This document shows, one piece after another, positions 15,524 to 24,077 of a DNA stretch of 64,000 nt; the stretch's first letter is position 1, and every line of letters begins with the position of its first letter. The stretch comes from Oscillospiraceae bacterium. GTDB lineage: Bacteria; Bacillota; Clostridia; Oscillospirales; Oscillospiraceae. Made by a program: the position numbers and the translations under genes. The stretch spans positions 1 to 64,000 of the forward strand of contig SVKO01000006.1 of the NCBI GenBank assembly GCA_015068455.1, written 5' to 3'. Below the pieces are notes generated by a model, which was not told the origin of the DNA, searched no databases, and saw only the letters and a list, made by a program, of their open reading frames with translations.

Positions 15524-18223
15524 TCAACGCAGGCTGACGCCCTTTGCAGACAGGGCGGAGAGGATCTTCTCCACCAGCGCGTCAACTTCGCTGACAGTCA
15601 GGGTACGGTCGGGCGCGCGGAACTCCAGATTGAAGGCCGCGCTCTTCTTGCCCGCGGGGATGCCGGGGCCGCGGTAGATATCGAACAGACTGATATTCGC
15701 CAGGGCCTTGCCGCCCGCGGTGCAGATGACGTCCTCCAGCTCGCCCACGGTGAGGGCCTCGTCGCAGACCAGAGCAAGGTCGCGGGTGACGGCGGGGAAG
15801 CGGGGCAGGGGCACGTACAGGGGTGTGTCGCCCTGGCAGGCGCAGATGGCGTCCACGCTGAGCTCGGCGGTGTAGAGCTCGGTATCGGCGTCGAAGTTGC
15901 CGGCCACGGTGGGGTGCACCTGGCCGAGGGTGCCGATGACGGTTTCGCCGCTCAGGATCTTCGCGCAGCGGCCGGGATGGTAGGAGGGATTGCTCCGGTC
16001 GGCCTCATAGCGGACGTCCTCCAGCCGGAAGGCTTCCAGAATGGCCTGCACCACGCCCTTGAGGGTGTAGAAGTCCATGTCGTCGCCGTAGGCGCCCAGG
16101 GTCAGAACGATGGGCTCGTCGGCCAGCTTCTCGCCGGGGCGCTTGAAGTAGGTGCGGCCCAGCTCGTAGAGGCGGACGTTCTTGTTGCGATAATTATAGT
16201 TGCGGGCCAGGACCTCCAGCATGGAGGGCAGGGTGGTGGTGCGCATGGCGGAGGTATCCTCGCCCAGGGGGTTGAGGATGCGGATGGTGTCGCGCAGGGG
16301 GCTGTCCGCCGGCAGAAGGATCTTGTCGAAATTCGAGGGGCTGAAGAAGGAATAGGTGATGACTTCGTCAAAGCCGGCCATGCGGCAGAGGCTGCCCATC
16401 AGCCGCTCGGATTGCTGGCGCTTGGTGTAGCCGCCCTGGGTGGTGGAGGCGTGCTCCATCAGCGTCGAGGGGATATTGTTGAAGCCGTAGAACCGGGCGA
16501 CCTCCTCGGCCACGTCGTTATGATAGTAGACGGGGCTGATGTCGCGGCGCCAGGAGGGAACGGTGATCTTCTCGCCGTCAAGCACGAAGCCCAGATCGGT
16601 GAGGATCTTGCGCATGGTATTCTCGGCGATGTCGGTGCCCAGGATGGCGTTGACACGCTTGGCGTCCAGAGTGATCTCCAGAGGATTCGTGTCGCAGCTG
16701 ATCACGTCGATCACGCCGTCCATGACCTCACCGCAGCCCAGCAGCTCCACCAGCTCGCAGGCGCGGTTGATGGCGTCGTAGGTCATCATGGGGTCGAGGC
16801 CCTTCTCATAGCGGGCAGAAGAGTCGGTGCGCATATTGAGGGCGGCGGCGGTGCGGCGGATGGAGGTACCGTTGAAGTTGGCGGATTCAAACAGGACCAT
16901 GTCCGTATTGCCGATGATCTCGGAGTTGGCGCCGCCCATGACGCCGGCCAGGCCGATGGGCTTTTCTTCGTCGCAGATGCACAGCATGCTGGGCGTCAAG
17001 GCGCGCTCGCCGCCGTCCAGGGTGGTCAGGGTTTCGCCCTCCCGGGCGGTGCGCACGACGATTTTGCCGCCCTTGACATAGGAGAAGTCAAACGCGTGCA
17101 TGGGCTGGCCGTATTCCATCATGACGTAGTTGGTGATGTCCACCAGGTTGTTGATGGGGCGCATGCCCATGGCGCTGATGCGCTCGCGCATCCACTTGGG
17201 GGAAGGGCCGATCTTGACGTTCCTGACCATGCGGGCGGTGTAGCGCAGGCACAGCTCAGGGTTCTCCACTTCGACGTCCACCAGGCCGGCAATGCTGCCG
17301 GCGCCGCCCTTGACCTCGGGCTTGTGCAGCTTCAGAGGCTTTTGGAAGGTGACGGCGGCTTCTCTGGCCAGACCGATCATGGACAGGCAGTCGGAGCGGT
17401 TCGGGGTGATCTCGAATTCCACCACGTGGTCGACCTTGCCGATGACGGGGCGGATGTCCTCGCCGGGGGTGAGGTCCGGTTCATTGAGAATGAAAATGCC
17501 GTCGGTCAGGCAGTGGGGGAATTCTGCCTGCTGGGCGTGCAGATCCTCCAGGGTGCAGATGGATTCGGATTTTGTATTGTAGGCGATCAGGTCGCCCGCG
17601 TGCAGGTTGCAGCAGGGGGTGTCCACGGTGACGTGGCCCGCGCCGGTGCACAGTTCGCAGGTGAAAACGCCATATTCCTTTTTGGCGCAGGACACGACCT
17701 TCGCGGCGATGACGGGGCCGTAGATCTTGTCGCCGGCGGCGATGTCGGGGGAGATGGAGGGCTTCTCGGGGTTCAGCGCCTTGTAGTCGCCCAGGATGGC
17801 GGCCGGGGTGATGACGGCATAGGGGAAATTGTGCTCATCGAGCTTCAGTTCGCCCAGGGAGCAGAGCATGCCCGCGGAGGGAACGCCGCGCAGCTTGCCC
17901 TTGGTGATCTTCTTGCCGCCGGGCAGCAGGGAATTATGCTTTGCCACGGGCAGAAGGTCGCCCTCGTGGACGTTCCAGGCGCCGGTGACGATCTGGATGG
18001 GCTCGGCTTCGCCCACGTCGATCTGGCAGATCCACATATGGTCGGAGTCGGGATGACGCTCCATCGACAGGATCTTGCCGACCACGACATTCCTGATTTC
18101 CGCGCCCAGATCCGTGGTCCCCTCCACCTTGGAGCCGGAGAGGGTCATGGCCTCGGCGAAGTCGCGGTCGCTCATTTCGCCGACGTCAACAAATTCAGTA
18201 AGCCATTTTCTGCTGAGATTCAT
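15524..18223 (-). CDS. pheT: Phenylalanine--tRNA ligase, beta subunit (extended)
   Basis: An 899-aa beta subunit, about 100 residues longer than usual. The N-terminal EMAP-II-like tRNA-binding fold is clear (VVVGKILSMERHPDSDHMW). An extra segment lies at about 135-232, between CSLGELKL and DGIFILNEP. It contains VIAAKVVSCAKKEYG, then NLHAGDLIAYNTKS, which echoes the first OB fold (NVHEGDLLPVAKHNS) and looks like a partial duplication. The B3/B4 domain (EFEITPNRSDCLS), B5 (RRDISPVYYHNDVAEEVAR) and the C-terminal ferredoxin-like anticodon-binding domain are all present. It pairs with PheS as an alpha2-beta2 enzyme that charges tRNA-Phe. pheS lies 15 bp upstream, and both are controlled by the T-box leader. 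Confidence 0.95.
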   Translation of the reverse strand: MNLSRKWLTEFVDVGEMSDRDFAEAMTLSGSKVEGTTDLGAEIRNVVVGKILSMERHPDSDHMWICQIDVGEAEPIQIVTGAWNVHEGDLLPVAKHNSLLPGGKKITKGKLRGVPSAGMLCSLGELKLDEHNFPYAVITPAAILGDYKALNPEKPSISPDIAAGDKIYGPVIAAKVVSCAKKEYGVFTCELCTGAGHVTVDTPCCNLHAGDLIAYNTKSESICTLEDLHAQQAEFPHCLTDGIFILNEPDLTPGEDIRPVIGKVDHVVEFEITPNRSDCLSMIGLAREAAVTFQKPLKLHKPEVKGGAGSIAGLVDVEVENPELCLRYTARMVRNVKIGPSPKWMRERISAMGMRPINNLVDITNYVMMEYGQPMHAFDFSYVKGGKIVVRTAREGETLTTLDGGERALTPSMLCICDEEKPIGLAGVMGGANSEIIGNTDMVLFESANFNGTSIRRTAAALNMRTDSSARYEKGLDPMMTYDAINRACELVELLGCGEVMDGVIDVISCDTNPLEITLDAKRVNAILGTDIAENTMRKILTDLGFVLDGEKITVPSWRRDISPVYYHNDVAEEVARFYGFNNIPSTLMEHASTTQGGYTKRQQSERLMGSLCRMAGFDEVITYSFFSPSNFDKILLPADSPLRDTIRILNPLGEDTSAMRTTTLPSMLEVLARNYNYRNKNVRLYELGRTYFKRPGEKLADEPIVLTLGAYGDDMDFYTLKGVVQAILEAFRLEDVRYEADRSNPSYHPGRCAKILSGETVIGTLGQVHPTVAGNFDADTELYTAELSVDAICACQGDTPLYVPLPRFPAVTRDLALVCDEALTVGELEDVICTAGGKALANISLFDIYRGPGIPAGKKSAAFNLEFRAPDRTLTVSEVDALVEKILSALSAKGVSLR

Positions 18224-18238
18224 ATTTCTGGTCCCTCC

Positions 18239-19267
18239 TTAATCAAACTGCTCGAGGAAGCGGACGTCGTTCTCGAAGATCAGGCGCAGGTCGTCGATCT
18301 TGAACTTCTGCAGTGCAGCGCGCTCCAGGCCCATGCCGAAGGCCCAGCCGGAGTACTTGTCCGGGTCGATGCCGCTGGCCTTGAGCACCAGGGGATTGCA
18401 CACGCCGGCGCCCAGCAGCTCGATCCAGCCCTCGCCCTTGCAGGTGGGGCAGCCCTTGCCGCCGCACTTGTGGCACTGCACGTCCATCTCGCAGCTCGGC
18501 TCGGTGAAGGGGAAGTGGTGGGGGCGGAAGCGGGTGACGGTGCCGGGACCGTAGAGCTGGACGGCCATGTTGTGCAGGGCGCCCTTGAGGTCGGCGAAGG
18601 TGATGTTCTTGTCCACCACCAGGCCCTCCATCTGATGGAACATGGGCGAATGGGTGGCGTCCACCTCGTCCTTGCGGTAGCAGCGGCCGGGGACGATATA
18701 GCGGATGGGCAGCTCGTGGGACTCCATGATGCGCGGCTCCATGGGGGAGGTGTGGGTGCGCAGGAGGGTCTCGCTGTTCTCGTCGAGATAGAATGTGTCG
18801 GTCCACTCGCGGGCGGGATGGCCCTCGTCGGTGTTGAGACGGTCGAAGTTATAGGTGGAAAGCTCGATCTCGTTGCCCTCGTCCACAGCGAAGCCCATGC
18901 CGATGAAGATGTTCTTCAGCTCCTCCAGGGAGACGTTCATGGGATGGCGGTGGCCCATGCGCACGGGTTTGCCGGGTACGGTCACGTCCAGGGCCTCGGA
19001 GGCCAGCTTCGCATTCAGCGCGGCGACCTGCAGCTTTTCCTTGCACTGCTCCAGCCGCTGCTCGATGGCGGCGCGGACGTTGTTGGCGGCCTGGCCCATG
19101 ATGGGGCGCTCTTCCGCGGGAAGCTTGCCCATCTGCTTGAGGATGGCGGTCAGCTCGCCCTTTTTGCCCAGCAGCCGGATGCGAAGGGATTCCAGCTCTT
19201 CATTGCTGGCGGCCTTTTCCAGGGCCTCCAGCGCCTGGGTTTTCAGTTGTTCCAGATGCTCTTTCAT
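18239..19267 (-). CDS. pheS: Phenylalanine--tRNA ligase, alpha subunit
   Basis: A 342-aa catalytic subunit of normal length. It has an N-terminal coiled-coil region, then class II motif 2 (GRCYRKDEVDATHSPMFHQM), the Phe-binding segment (FRPHHFPFTEPSCE), and motif 3 (GMGLERAAL). It makes phenylalanyl-adenylate. A short Cys pattern (CHKCGGKGCPTC) occurs between motifs 2 and 3, as in many bacterial PheS. It is the first gene of pheST, following a T-box riboswitch. Confidence 0.97.
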   Translation of the reverse strand: MKEHLEQLKTQALEALEKAASNEELESLRIRLLGKKGELTAILKQMGKLPAEERPIMGQAANNVRAAIEQRLEQCKEKLQVAALNAKLASEALDVTVPGKPVRMGHRHPMNVSLEELKNIFIGMGFAVDEGNEIELSTYNFDRLNTDEGHPAREWTDTFYLDENSETLLRTHTSPMEPRIMESHELPIRYIVPGRCYRKDEVDATHSPMFHQMEGLVVDKNITFADLKGALHNMAVQLYGPGTVTRFRPHHFPFTEPSCEMDVQCHKCGGKGCPTCKGEGWIELLGAGVCNPLVLKASGIDPDKYSGWAFGMGLERAALQKFKIDDLRLIFENDVRFLEQFD

Positions 19268-19289
19268 GTGATTTTCCTTCTTTCAATAT

Positions 19290-19567
19290 GCTGCGCCGGG
19301 CGTAAAAAAACAGCCCTCCATCCCCTGGGGACGAAAGACCAGTCTTCCGCGGTACCACCCGCAATTCGCCAACGGCGCGCTTCAGGAGCGGCAAGCACTC
19401 CCTTGACCGGTAACGGGGTCAGCCGGTGCACCCTACTTGCCGAGCGTTCAGGCGGCAGCTCACGGGGGAAAGCCCTGTTTTTCGCAGGGGACGGTTCGCA
19501 GCAGCCCCGTCCTCTCTGAACCTGCGCACAAAAACACGACAGCCCGATCATCGCTTTTCACGATATC
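19290..19567 (-). promoter_or_regulatory. T-box riboswitch leader of pheST
   Basis: The minus strand carries the invariant T-box sequence GGGTGGTACCGCGG at about 19348-19361, preceded by a long structured stem I region with an AGAGAG element. It is followed by a terminator helix and a T-run near 19303-19309. Uncharged tRNA-Phe would stabilise the antiterminator and allow pheST transcription. I could not assign the specifier codon with certainty. Confidence 0.93.
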
Positions 19568-19573
19568 GGCTAT

Positions 19574-19602
19574 ATCCTACCACACGGCGCAGCGATTTGC
19601 AA
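19574..19602 (-). promoter_or_regulatory. Promoter of the pheST T-box leader
   Basis: On the minus strand TTGCAA (19602-19597), 17 bp, TAGGAT (19579-19574). Confidence 0.7.
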
Positions 19603-19666
19603 CATTTTTTCAAAGATTTTTGTGGCATAATCCCGGGGGCGGCGGTATAATCAGGGAAAAGGGGGC

Positions 19667-20572
19667 ATGGAAATGAGATTACTACCCATAGAAGACGGCT
19701 TTTCGGTCCTGGTACCCGAGGGTTCGGATATCCGCAGGCGCCTGCCTGTGCGGGATCGCTATGCCCACAAGGGCGATTTCGGAAGGGATCTGCTGCTGTG
19801 CGGGTCGGTGGGCTATACGGGGGCGGCGGCTCTGGCCGCCCGGGCTGCCCTGCGCTGCGGCGCGGGCCTTGTGACGGTGCTGACGCCGAAGGAAGCATAT
19901 CCCGTTGTGGCGGTCAAGCTGGACGAGGCCATGGTGCGCCCCGTGGCCTGCGACGGCGAAGGCCGCATCAGCCGGGAGGCGGAGGGAGAGATCCTGGCGC
20001 AGCTGGCAAAGGCGGACTGCGCGCTGATCGGTCCTGGCCTGGGCAGGAGCGAGGCGCTCGACGCGCTGATCCCCGCGGTGATCCGAGCCGCCCGATGCCC
20101 TGTCGTTTTGGACGCCGACGGTCTAAACGCATTTGCCGGGCATATAGATATACTGCGCGAGGCAAAGGTTCCGGTGATCCTCACGCCCCACGACGGCGAG
20201 TTTGCCCGCCTGCTGCCGGACGAGCCGCCGCTGCCGAAGACCGATCTCCCGGCGCGCTGCCGCGCCGCGGCGAGACTGGCCGAAGCGGCCGGCTGTATCG
20301 TTCTGCTCAAGGGACACCGGACGGTGATCACCGACGGCGAGGTATATTATGTAAACTACACCGGCAATCCCGGCATGGCCACCGGCGGCAGCGGCGACGT
20401 GCTTTCCGGCATCATCGTCTCTTTGCTGGGCCAGGGCGTCAAGCCGCTGGAGGCCGCGGCCCTGGGCGCCTGGCTGCACGGCGCGGCGGGGGACCTGTGC
20501 GCGGAGGAGCTCGGCGAATGCGGCTTGCTGGCGGGAGATCTGATCGTGGCCTGCGCGCGGCTATTAAAATAA
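19667..20572 (+). CDS. nnrD: ADP-dependent NAD(P)H-hydrate dehydratase
   Basis: A 301-aa carbohydrate-kinase-like enzyme that repairs hydrated NAD(P)H at the expense of ADP. Hallmarks are GDFGRDLLLCGSVGYTGAA, the conserved DADGLNAF, LTPHDGEFARL, and NPGMATGGSGDVLSG with the catalytic Asp. It lacks the N-terminal YjeF epimerase domain found fused in many bacteria, and no epimerase gene is seen nearby. It is followed closely by a lipoprotein gene. Confidence 0.9.
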   Translation: MEMRLLPIEDGFSVLVPEGSDIRRRLPVRDRYAHKGDFGRDLLLCGSVGYTGAAALAARAALRCGAGLVTVLTPKEAYPVVAVKLDEAMVRPVACDGEGRISREAEGEILAQLAKADCALIGPGLGRSEALDALIPAVIRAARCPVVLDADGLNAFAGHIDILREAKVPVILTPHDGEFARLLPDEPPLPKTDLPARCRAAARLAEAAGCIVLLKGHRTVITDGEVYYVNYTGNPGMATGGSGDVLSGIIVSLLGQGVKPLEAAALGAWLHGAAGDLCAEELGECGLLAGDLIVACARLLK

Positions 20573-20601
20573 AGTAGGGAAGTGGGTCTATCAGACGGAT
20601 A

Positions 20602-21159
20602 TTGGCGTCTATTCTGTGTTTTGTGATGCTGTGCGGGTGCAGCGGGGAAAACCGCGCCATGAAAACGGCCATGGAGCTGCGCACGAAGCTCCTGGAGCGG
20701 GGCTGCCGGTTTGCGGCGGAGATCGAAGCGCATCTGGACGACGGTACGGCGCAGTTTTCTGTGGACTGTGCCTGCGCGCCGGACGGCAGCGTGACCCTGG
20801 AGGTCACCGCGCCGGAATCCATTTCCGGGATCACCGCCACGGTGGAGCCCGGGGCGGAAAACGCCCGATTTGACGACGTTGCCCTGGATTTCGGCCTGCT
20901 GGCGGACGGCCAGCTGGCGCCCATGGCGATCCCGCAGCTTCTGTTCGGAGCCTGGACGCAGGCGTATATCCGCGAAGCCGGCGCCGACGGGGACAGCTGG
21001 AACGCGGTCTACCTCAGCGGCTGGGGCGAACGGGAACTGACGGTCGAACAGTGGCTGACGAAGGAAGGCGTCCCCACCTATGCCGACCTCTGGTTCGGTA
21101 ATCAGAACGCGGCAAATGTGAAACTCAGCGAGTTTGTCATCGGAACGAATGAATCATAG
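20602..21159 (+). CDS. Putative lipoprotein of unknown function
   Basis: About 185 aa with a hydrophobic leader and a lipobox-like LCGC near residue 12, so it is probably a lipid-anchored exported protein. The start is uncertain. TTG 20602 has no ribosome binding site at normal distance, and the in-frame codons upstream back to a stop at 20575 include only ATC or ATA. The Arg-rich residues just upstream (IRR) would complete a signal peptide, so a rare start at ATC 20590 is possible. No domain is recognised. It lies 29 bp after nnrD. Confidence 0.65.
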   Translation: MASILCFVMLCGCSGENRAMKTAMELRTKLLERGCRFAAEIEAHLDDGTAQFSVDCACAPDGSVTLEVTAPESISGITATVEPGAENARFDDVALDFGLLADGQLAPMAIPQLLFGAWTQAYIREAGADGDSWNAVYLSGWGERELTVEQWLTKEGVPTYADLWFGNQNAANVKLSEFVIGTNES

Positions 21160-21287
21160 GAACAGGGCTCGCCATACAGGCAGCCCTGTTCATAATTTGT
21201 TTTCTTGAAAATGCCTGCAGTTCACGGTATACTGTACAAAACAACGGTGCGGCGGCATATCGCCGCGCACGGCGCGTGAGGAGTACC

Positions 21288-21782
21288 ATGAGCATTACAA
21301 CGGACAACCAAAGCACAACCGCCCTTGACGAGCTCCAGCGGCTGATGGACGCGCACACCAGATATGTTCCCGCGGGATTTTCCATCGACCTCGGCCATGA
21401 TACGGAGGACTGGGACCGGATCCTCCGGGCCGTCGGCGTGAAGGAAGCCTGCCGGCGCATGGCGGAGCTGGCCTGCGCCGGCTATGAGCAGTACAGCGGA
21501 AAGCCGTTTTTGTTTTCCGAAGACTGCGTGGCCTACGAGATCAAGTACCATCTGGATGCGTTCATGCTGACCCAGGGCTTCGGCGGTTACCACAGAAACC
21601 TGGCCGCGGCGCTTCTGCCCCGGCCCTTGATCACCAGCCGCTGCCGGGAGATCGATATCTCCGCCAACGACGCCCGGGACCTCAAGCAGCGGTTCATATT
21701 CCATTATAAAAGGGGGATCCGCGCCTGCTACCGCGGAACGAAGGACGATCCCTATGCGGGAAAGCGGCGTAAAATAGAGTGA
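21288..21782 (+). CDS. Hypothetical protein
   Basis: A 164-aa soluble protein, starting at ATG 21288 just after GAGGAG. I recognise no family. It is rich in Cys, His and Tyr for its size (for example ELACAGYEQYSGKPF, EDCVAYEIKYHLDAF) and has a basic C-terminus (GKRRKIE). A hairpin follows the stop. Codon use matches the high-GC genome. Confidence 0.65.
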   Translation: MSITTDNQSTTALDELQRLMDAHTRYVPAGFSIDLGHDTEDWDRILRAVGVKEACRRMAELACAGYEQYSGKPFLFSEDCVAYEIKYHLDAFMLTQGFGGYHRNLAAALLPRPLITSRCREIDISANDARDLKQRFIFHYKRGIRACYRGTKDDPYAGKRRKIE

Positions 21783-21790
21783 AACGAATG

Positions 21791-21824
21791 ACCCTGCCGA
21801 AAAGCACGGCAGGGTCAACTGTTT
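21791..21824 (+). terminator. Weak terminator
   Basis: A 9-bp stem (ACCCTGCCG / CGGCAGGGT). The T-run begins several bases after the stem. Confidence 0.5.
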
Positions 21825-22864
21825 TATTGGAATGAAGTATCGTTTTCTGTCTGGGGCGCTTCGGCGGCAGCGGCATTCGCCCCATAAACCGGATTGGGCC
21901 GCATGGTATTGATCAGGATCTTGGATGTTTCTGACTTGGTGCTGTTGAGCTGCCCGCGGATAAAGCGCCATGCAAAAAGCAGACCGAGGGCCATAAACAG
22001 CACCATCATAATGAGATCACGGCGTATCGCCGAAAGATATTCAGGATTAACGGAGATCTTTCCGGCTTCGCTCAGCGCTTCACCCAGGGGAAGGAAGAAA
22101 TCATGCATGAGGGTGACAGTGGCGATCAGATAGATGATCAGGGGAATGGACAGTAGGCTCAGCAGGACGATGATGATCAGAGAGTTCTTGTTGGTCTTGC
22201 CCTTGAAAAGCTTATAGCCAAACATGGCGGCGATGGGAACCAGAGCAAAAAGAACAACATACATCTGATTCGTCAGCTTGATGAAAAGAACATTGAGCGC
22301 CACAGCCAGCAGCATGCCGATGAGCGCGCCGAGGAAACCGGAGGCGTAGCTGCCGCTGGTCTCGTTTTCCTCCACCCTGGACTGCACCTCATAGTCCTTT
22401 TGCCGAACAGCCGAGCCGCAAACGGGCTGATAGCCGAGGTAGTCGTTTTTCAGGACCAGAGAAAGACTGTCGGGATTGGAGGCGCCGGTTATTGCGCAGG
22501 TATTTGCTGGCCCCACGCCGTTGTGGGCCAGGGCCATGGTGAGCGTGTCCATGAAGGAGCGGAAGCCCTGCAGGGCCTCGTCTCCCTTGACAAAGCGGAA
22601 GGAGGCGAGCAGGTAGTTCTTCATGACGCGTTCCATGCTCGTGTGTTTGACGCCGGCGGCCTTTAAAGCGTCTTTGCATGTCTTGCGAACGGAACCGGTG
22701 TCATTGGTACGGATCGCCACATAAACATAATAGAGATTGCCGGCAAATTTCTGCAGTTCTATTGCATAGTTGTTCCATGTGCCGACGCATACCGCGTCGC
22801 TCGCCGGGGTAAAACCATATTTCGCCAGCCGGTTAAAAATCGCGCTTTTTATCGTGTTGTTCAT
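21824..22864 (-). CDS. Hypothetical membrane protein with soluble N-terminal domain
   Basis: Not recognised. The 346-aa product has a soluble N-terminal domain (about 1-165, with the phrase TWNNYAIELQKFAGNLYYVYVAIRT) followed by four hydrophobic helices at about 175-325 (FLGALIGMLLAVALNVLFI, MYVVLFALVPIAAMF, SLIIIVLLSLLSIPLIIYLI, DLIMMVLFMALGLLFAW). The C-terminal tail is cytoplasmic or disordered. It stands alone between convergent and tRNA genes. Confidence 0.7.
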   Translation of the reverse strand: MNNTIKSAIFNRLAKYGFTPASDAVCVGTWNNYAIELQKFAGNLYYVYVAIRTNDTGSVRKTCKDALKAAGVKHTSMERVMKNYLLASFRFVKGDEALQGFRSFMDTLTMALAHNGVGPANTCAITGASNPDSLSLVLKNDYLGYQPVCGSAVRQKDYEVQSRVEENETSGSYASGFLGALIGMLLAVALNVLFIKLTNQMYVVLFALVPIAAMFGYKLFKGKTNKNSLIIIVLLSLLSIPLIIYLIATVTLMHDFFLPLGEALSEAGKISVNPEYLSAIRRDLIMMVLFMALGLLFAWRFIRGQLNSTKSETSKILINTMRPNPVYGANAAAAEAPQTENDTSFQ

Positions 22865-22991
22865 ATTGCATCTCCTCTCTTTCCATTGCGCTTATTCTTA
22901 TTATAGAGAATGCAGCTTTGTTTGTAAAGGTTTGAAAACGAAGAATAAACATTTTGATGTGCGCCCCGTCTTCAGAATGGAAAAACAGGTC

Positions 22992-23024
22992 AAAAAAAAC
23001 GACGTGCCGCAGCACGTCGTTTTT
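22992..23024 (-). terminator. tRNA-Val terminator
   Basis: On the minus strand AACGACGTGC / GCACGTCGTT, then a run of T residues, directly after the tRNA CCA end. Confidence 0.85.
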
Positions 23025-23101
23025 TGGTGGAGACTACTGGACTCGAACCAGTGACCTCCTGCGTGTGAAGCAGGCGCTCTAACCAGCTGAGCTAAGCCTC
23101 C
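23025..23101 (-). tRNA. tRNA-Val (CAC)
   Basis: A full cloverleaf is read on the minus strand. The acceptor GGAGGCT pairs with AGTCTCC, the D-arm is AGCTCAGCTGGTTAGAGC, the anticodon stem CCTGC/GCAGG encloses loop TTCACAC, and the T-arm is CTGGTTCGAGTCCAG. Discriminator A and CCA are encoded. The anticodon CAC reads GUG, hence valine. Confidence 0.95.
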
Positions 23102-23113
23102 AAAGCGTGATTT

Positions 23114-23142
23114 ATTATACCAACGGCGGGAAGAAAAATCAA
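23114..23142 (-). promoter_or_regulatory. tRNA-Val promoter
   Basis: On the minus strand TTGATT (23142-23137), 17 bp, TATAAT (23119-23114), a few bases upstream of the tRNA. Confidence 0.8.
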
Positions 23143-23240
23143 GCCCTTTTTTTATTTTGCCCCCGTTGCCCGTTTTTGCGCATAACGGGGGGAATTTTTT
23201 GATTATTCCGGACTTTTTTTGATTTCTGCGGCCGGAGCCC

Positions 23241-23269
23241 TTGAAATCGCTGTAATTATTTGTTACAAT
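23241..23269 (+). promoter_or_regulatory. Promoter for the xth operon
   Basis: TTGAAA (23241-23246), 17-bp spacer, TACAAT (23264-23269), 37 bp before the GTG start. Confidence 0.75.
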
Positions 23270-23306
23270 ATTTTTACCATTTGTTATGATACGGGGAGGC
23301 GACTGC

Positions 23307-24077
23307 GTGAAACTGATCTCCTGGAATGTCAACGGCCTGCGCGCCTGCGTGCAGAAGGGTTTTTATGATTTCTTCGGCGCCGCCGACGCCGACTGCTTCT
23401 GCCTGCAGGAAACCAAAATGCAGCCCGGGCAGCTTTCGCTGGATACGCCGGGTTACGAGCAGTTCTGGAACAGCGCCGAGAAAAAGGGCTATTCCGGCAC
23501 GGCCATTTTCACGAAACAGCAGCCGCTGTCCGTCGCCTACGGCGTCGGGGTGGAGGCGCTGGACCGGGAGGGCCGGCTGATCACGCTGGAATTCGAGCAT
23601 TTTTACCTCGTCACCTGCTATACGCCCAATGCCCAGGACGGCCTCAAGCGCCTGGATCACCGCATGGCCTGGGACGACGCGTTCCGTACATATCTCTCCG
23701 GCCTGGACGCCAAAAAGCCGGTGATCGCCTGCGGGGACCTGAATGTTGCCCATCAGGAGATCGACCTGAAAAACCCCAAGTCGAACCGCGGCAACGCGGG
23801 CTTCTCCGACGAGGAGCGGGGCAAGTTCACGGAGCTGCTGGCGGCGGGCTTTGCCGATTCGTTCCGGCTGCTCTATCCCGATCTGACGGGCGCCTATTCC
23901 TGGTGGAGCTACCGCTTCAACGCCAGGGCGAATAACGCCGGATGGCGCATCGACTATTTCCTCGTATCCGAGCGTCTTGCCCCCTATGTCACGCAGACGC
24001 CGATCTATTCTGACGTATATGGTTCGGATCATTGCCCGGTGGGCTTGATCCTGGATGAGAAAGGAGCCTTTTCATGA
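23307..24077 (+). CDS. xth: Exodeoxyribonuclease III
   Basis: A 256-aa enzyme of the exonuclease III / AP endonuclease family. The GTG at 23307 follows GGGGAGG at proper distance and begins KLISWNVNGLRA. Active-site motifs: FCLQETKMQ (metal-binding Glu), ACGDLNVAHQEID, NNAGWRIDYFLVS and SDHCPVGLIL (catalytic Asp-His pair). It incises DNA at abasic sites and removes 3' blocks in base excision repair. The stop overlaps the SLH-NlpC/P60 gene by 4 bp. Confidence 0.95.
   Translation: MKLISWNVNGLRACVQKGFYDFFGAADADCFCLQETKMQPGQLSLDTPGYEQFWNSAEKKGYSGTAIFTKQQPLSVAYGVGVEALDREGRLITLEFEHFYLVTCYTPNAQDGLKRLDHRMAWDDAFRTYLSGLDAKKPVIACGDLNVAHQEIDLKNPKSNRGNAGFSDEERGKFTELLAAGFADSFRLLYPDLTGAYSWWSYRFNARANNAGWRIDYFLVSERLAPYVTQTPIYSDVYGSDHCPVGLILDEKGAFS

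Noticed and set aside
15914-19519. 1201-codon plus-strand open frame over pheST
   Set aside because: It is a shadow frame of the two synthetase genes and the T-box leader, rich in His/Ala/Gly from antisense high-GC codons.
23001-23024. Short perfect palindrome considered as an attachment site next to tRNA-Val
   Set aside because: It is followed by a T-run and sits exactly at the tRNA 3' end, so it is an ordinary terminator. No integrase or prophage genes are near.
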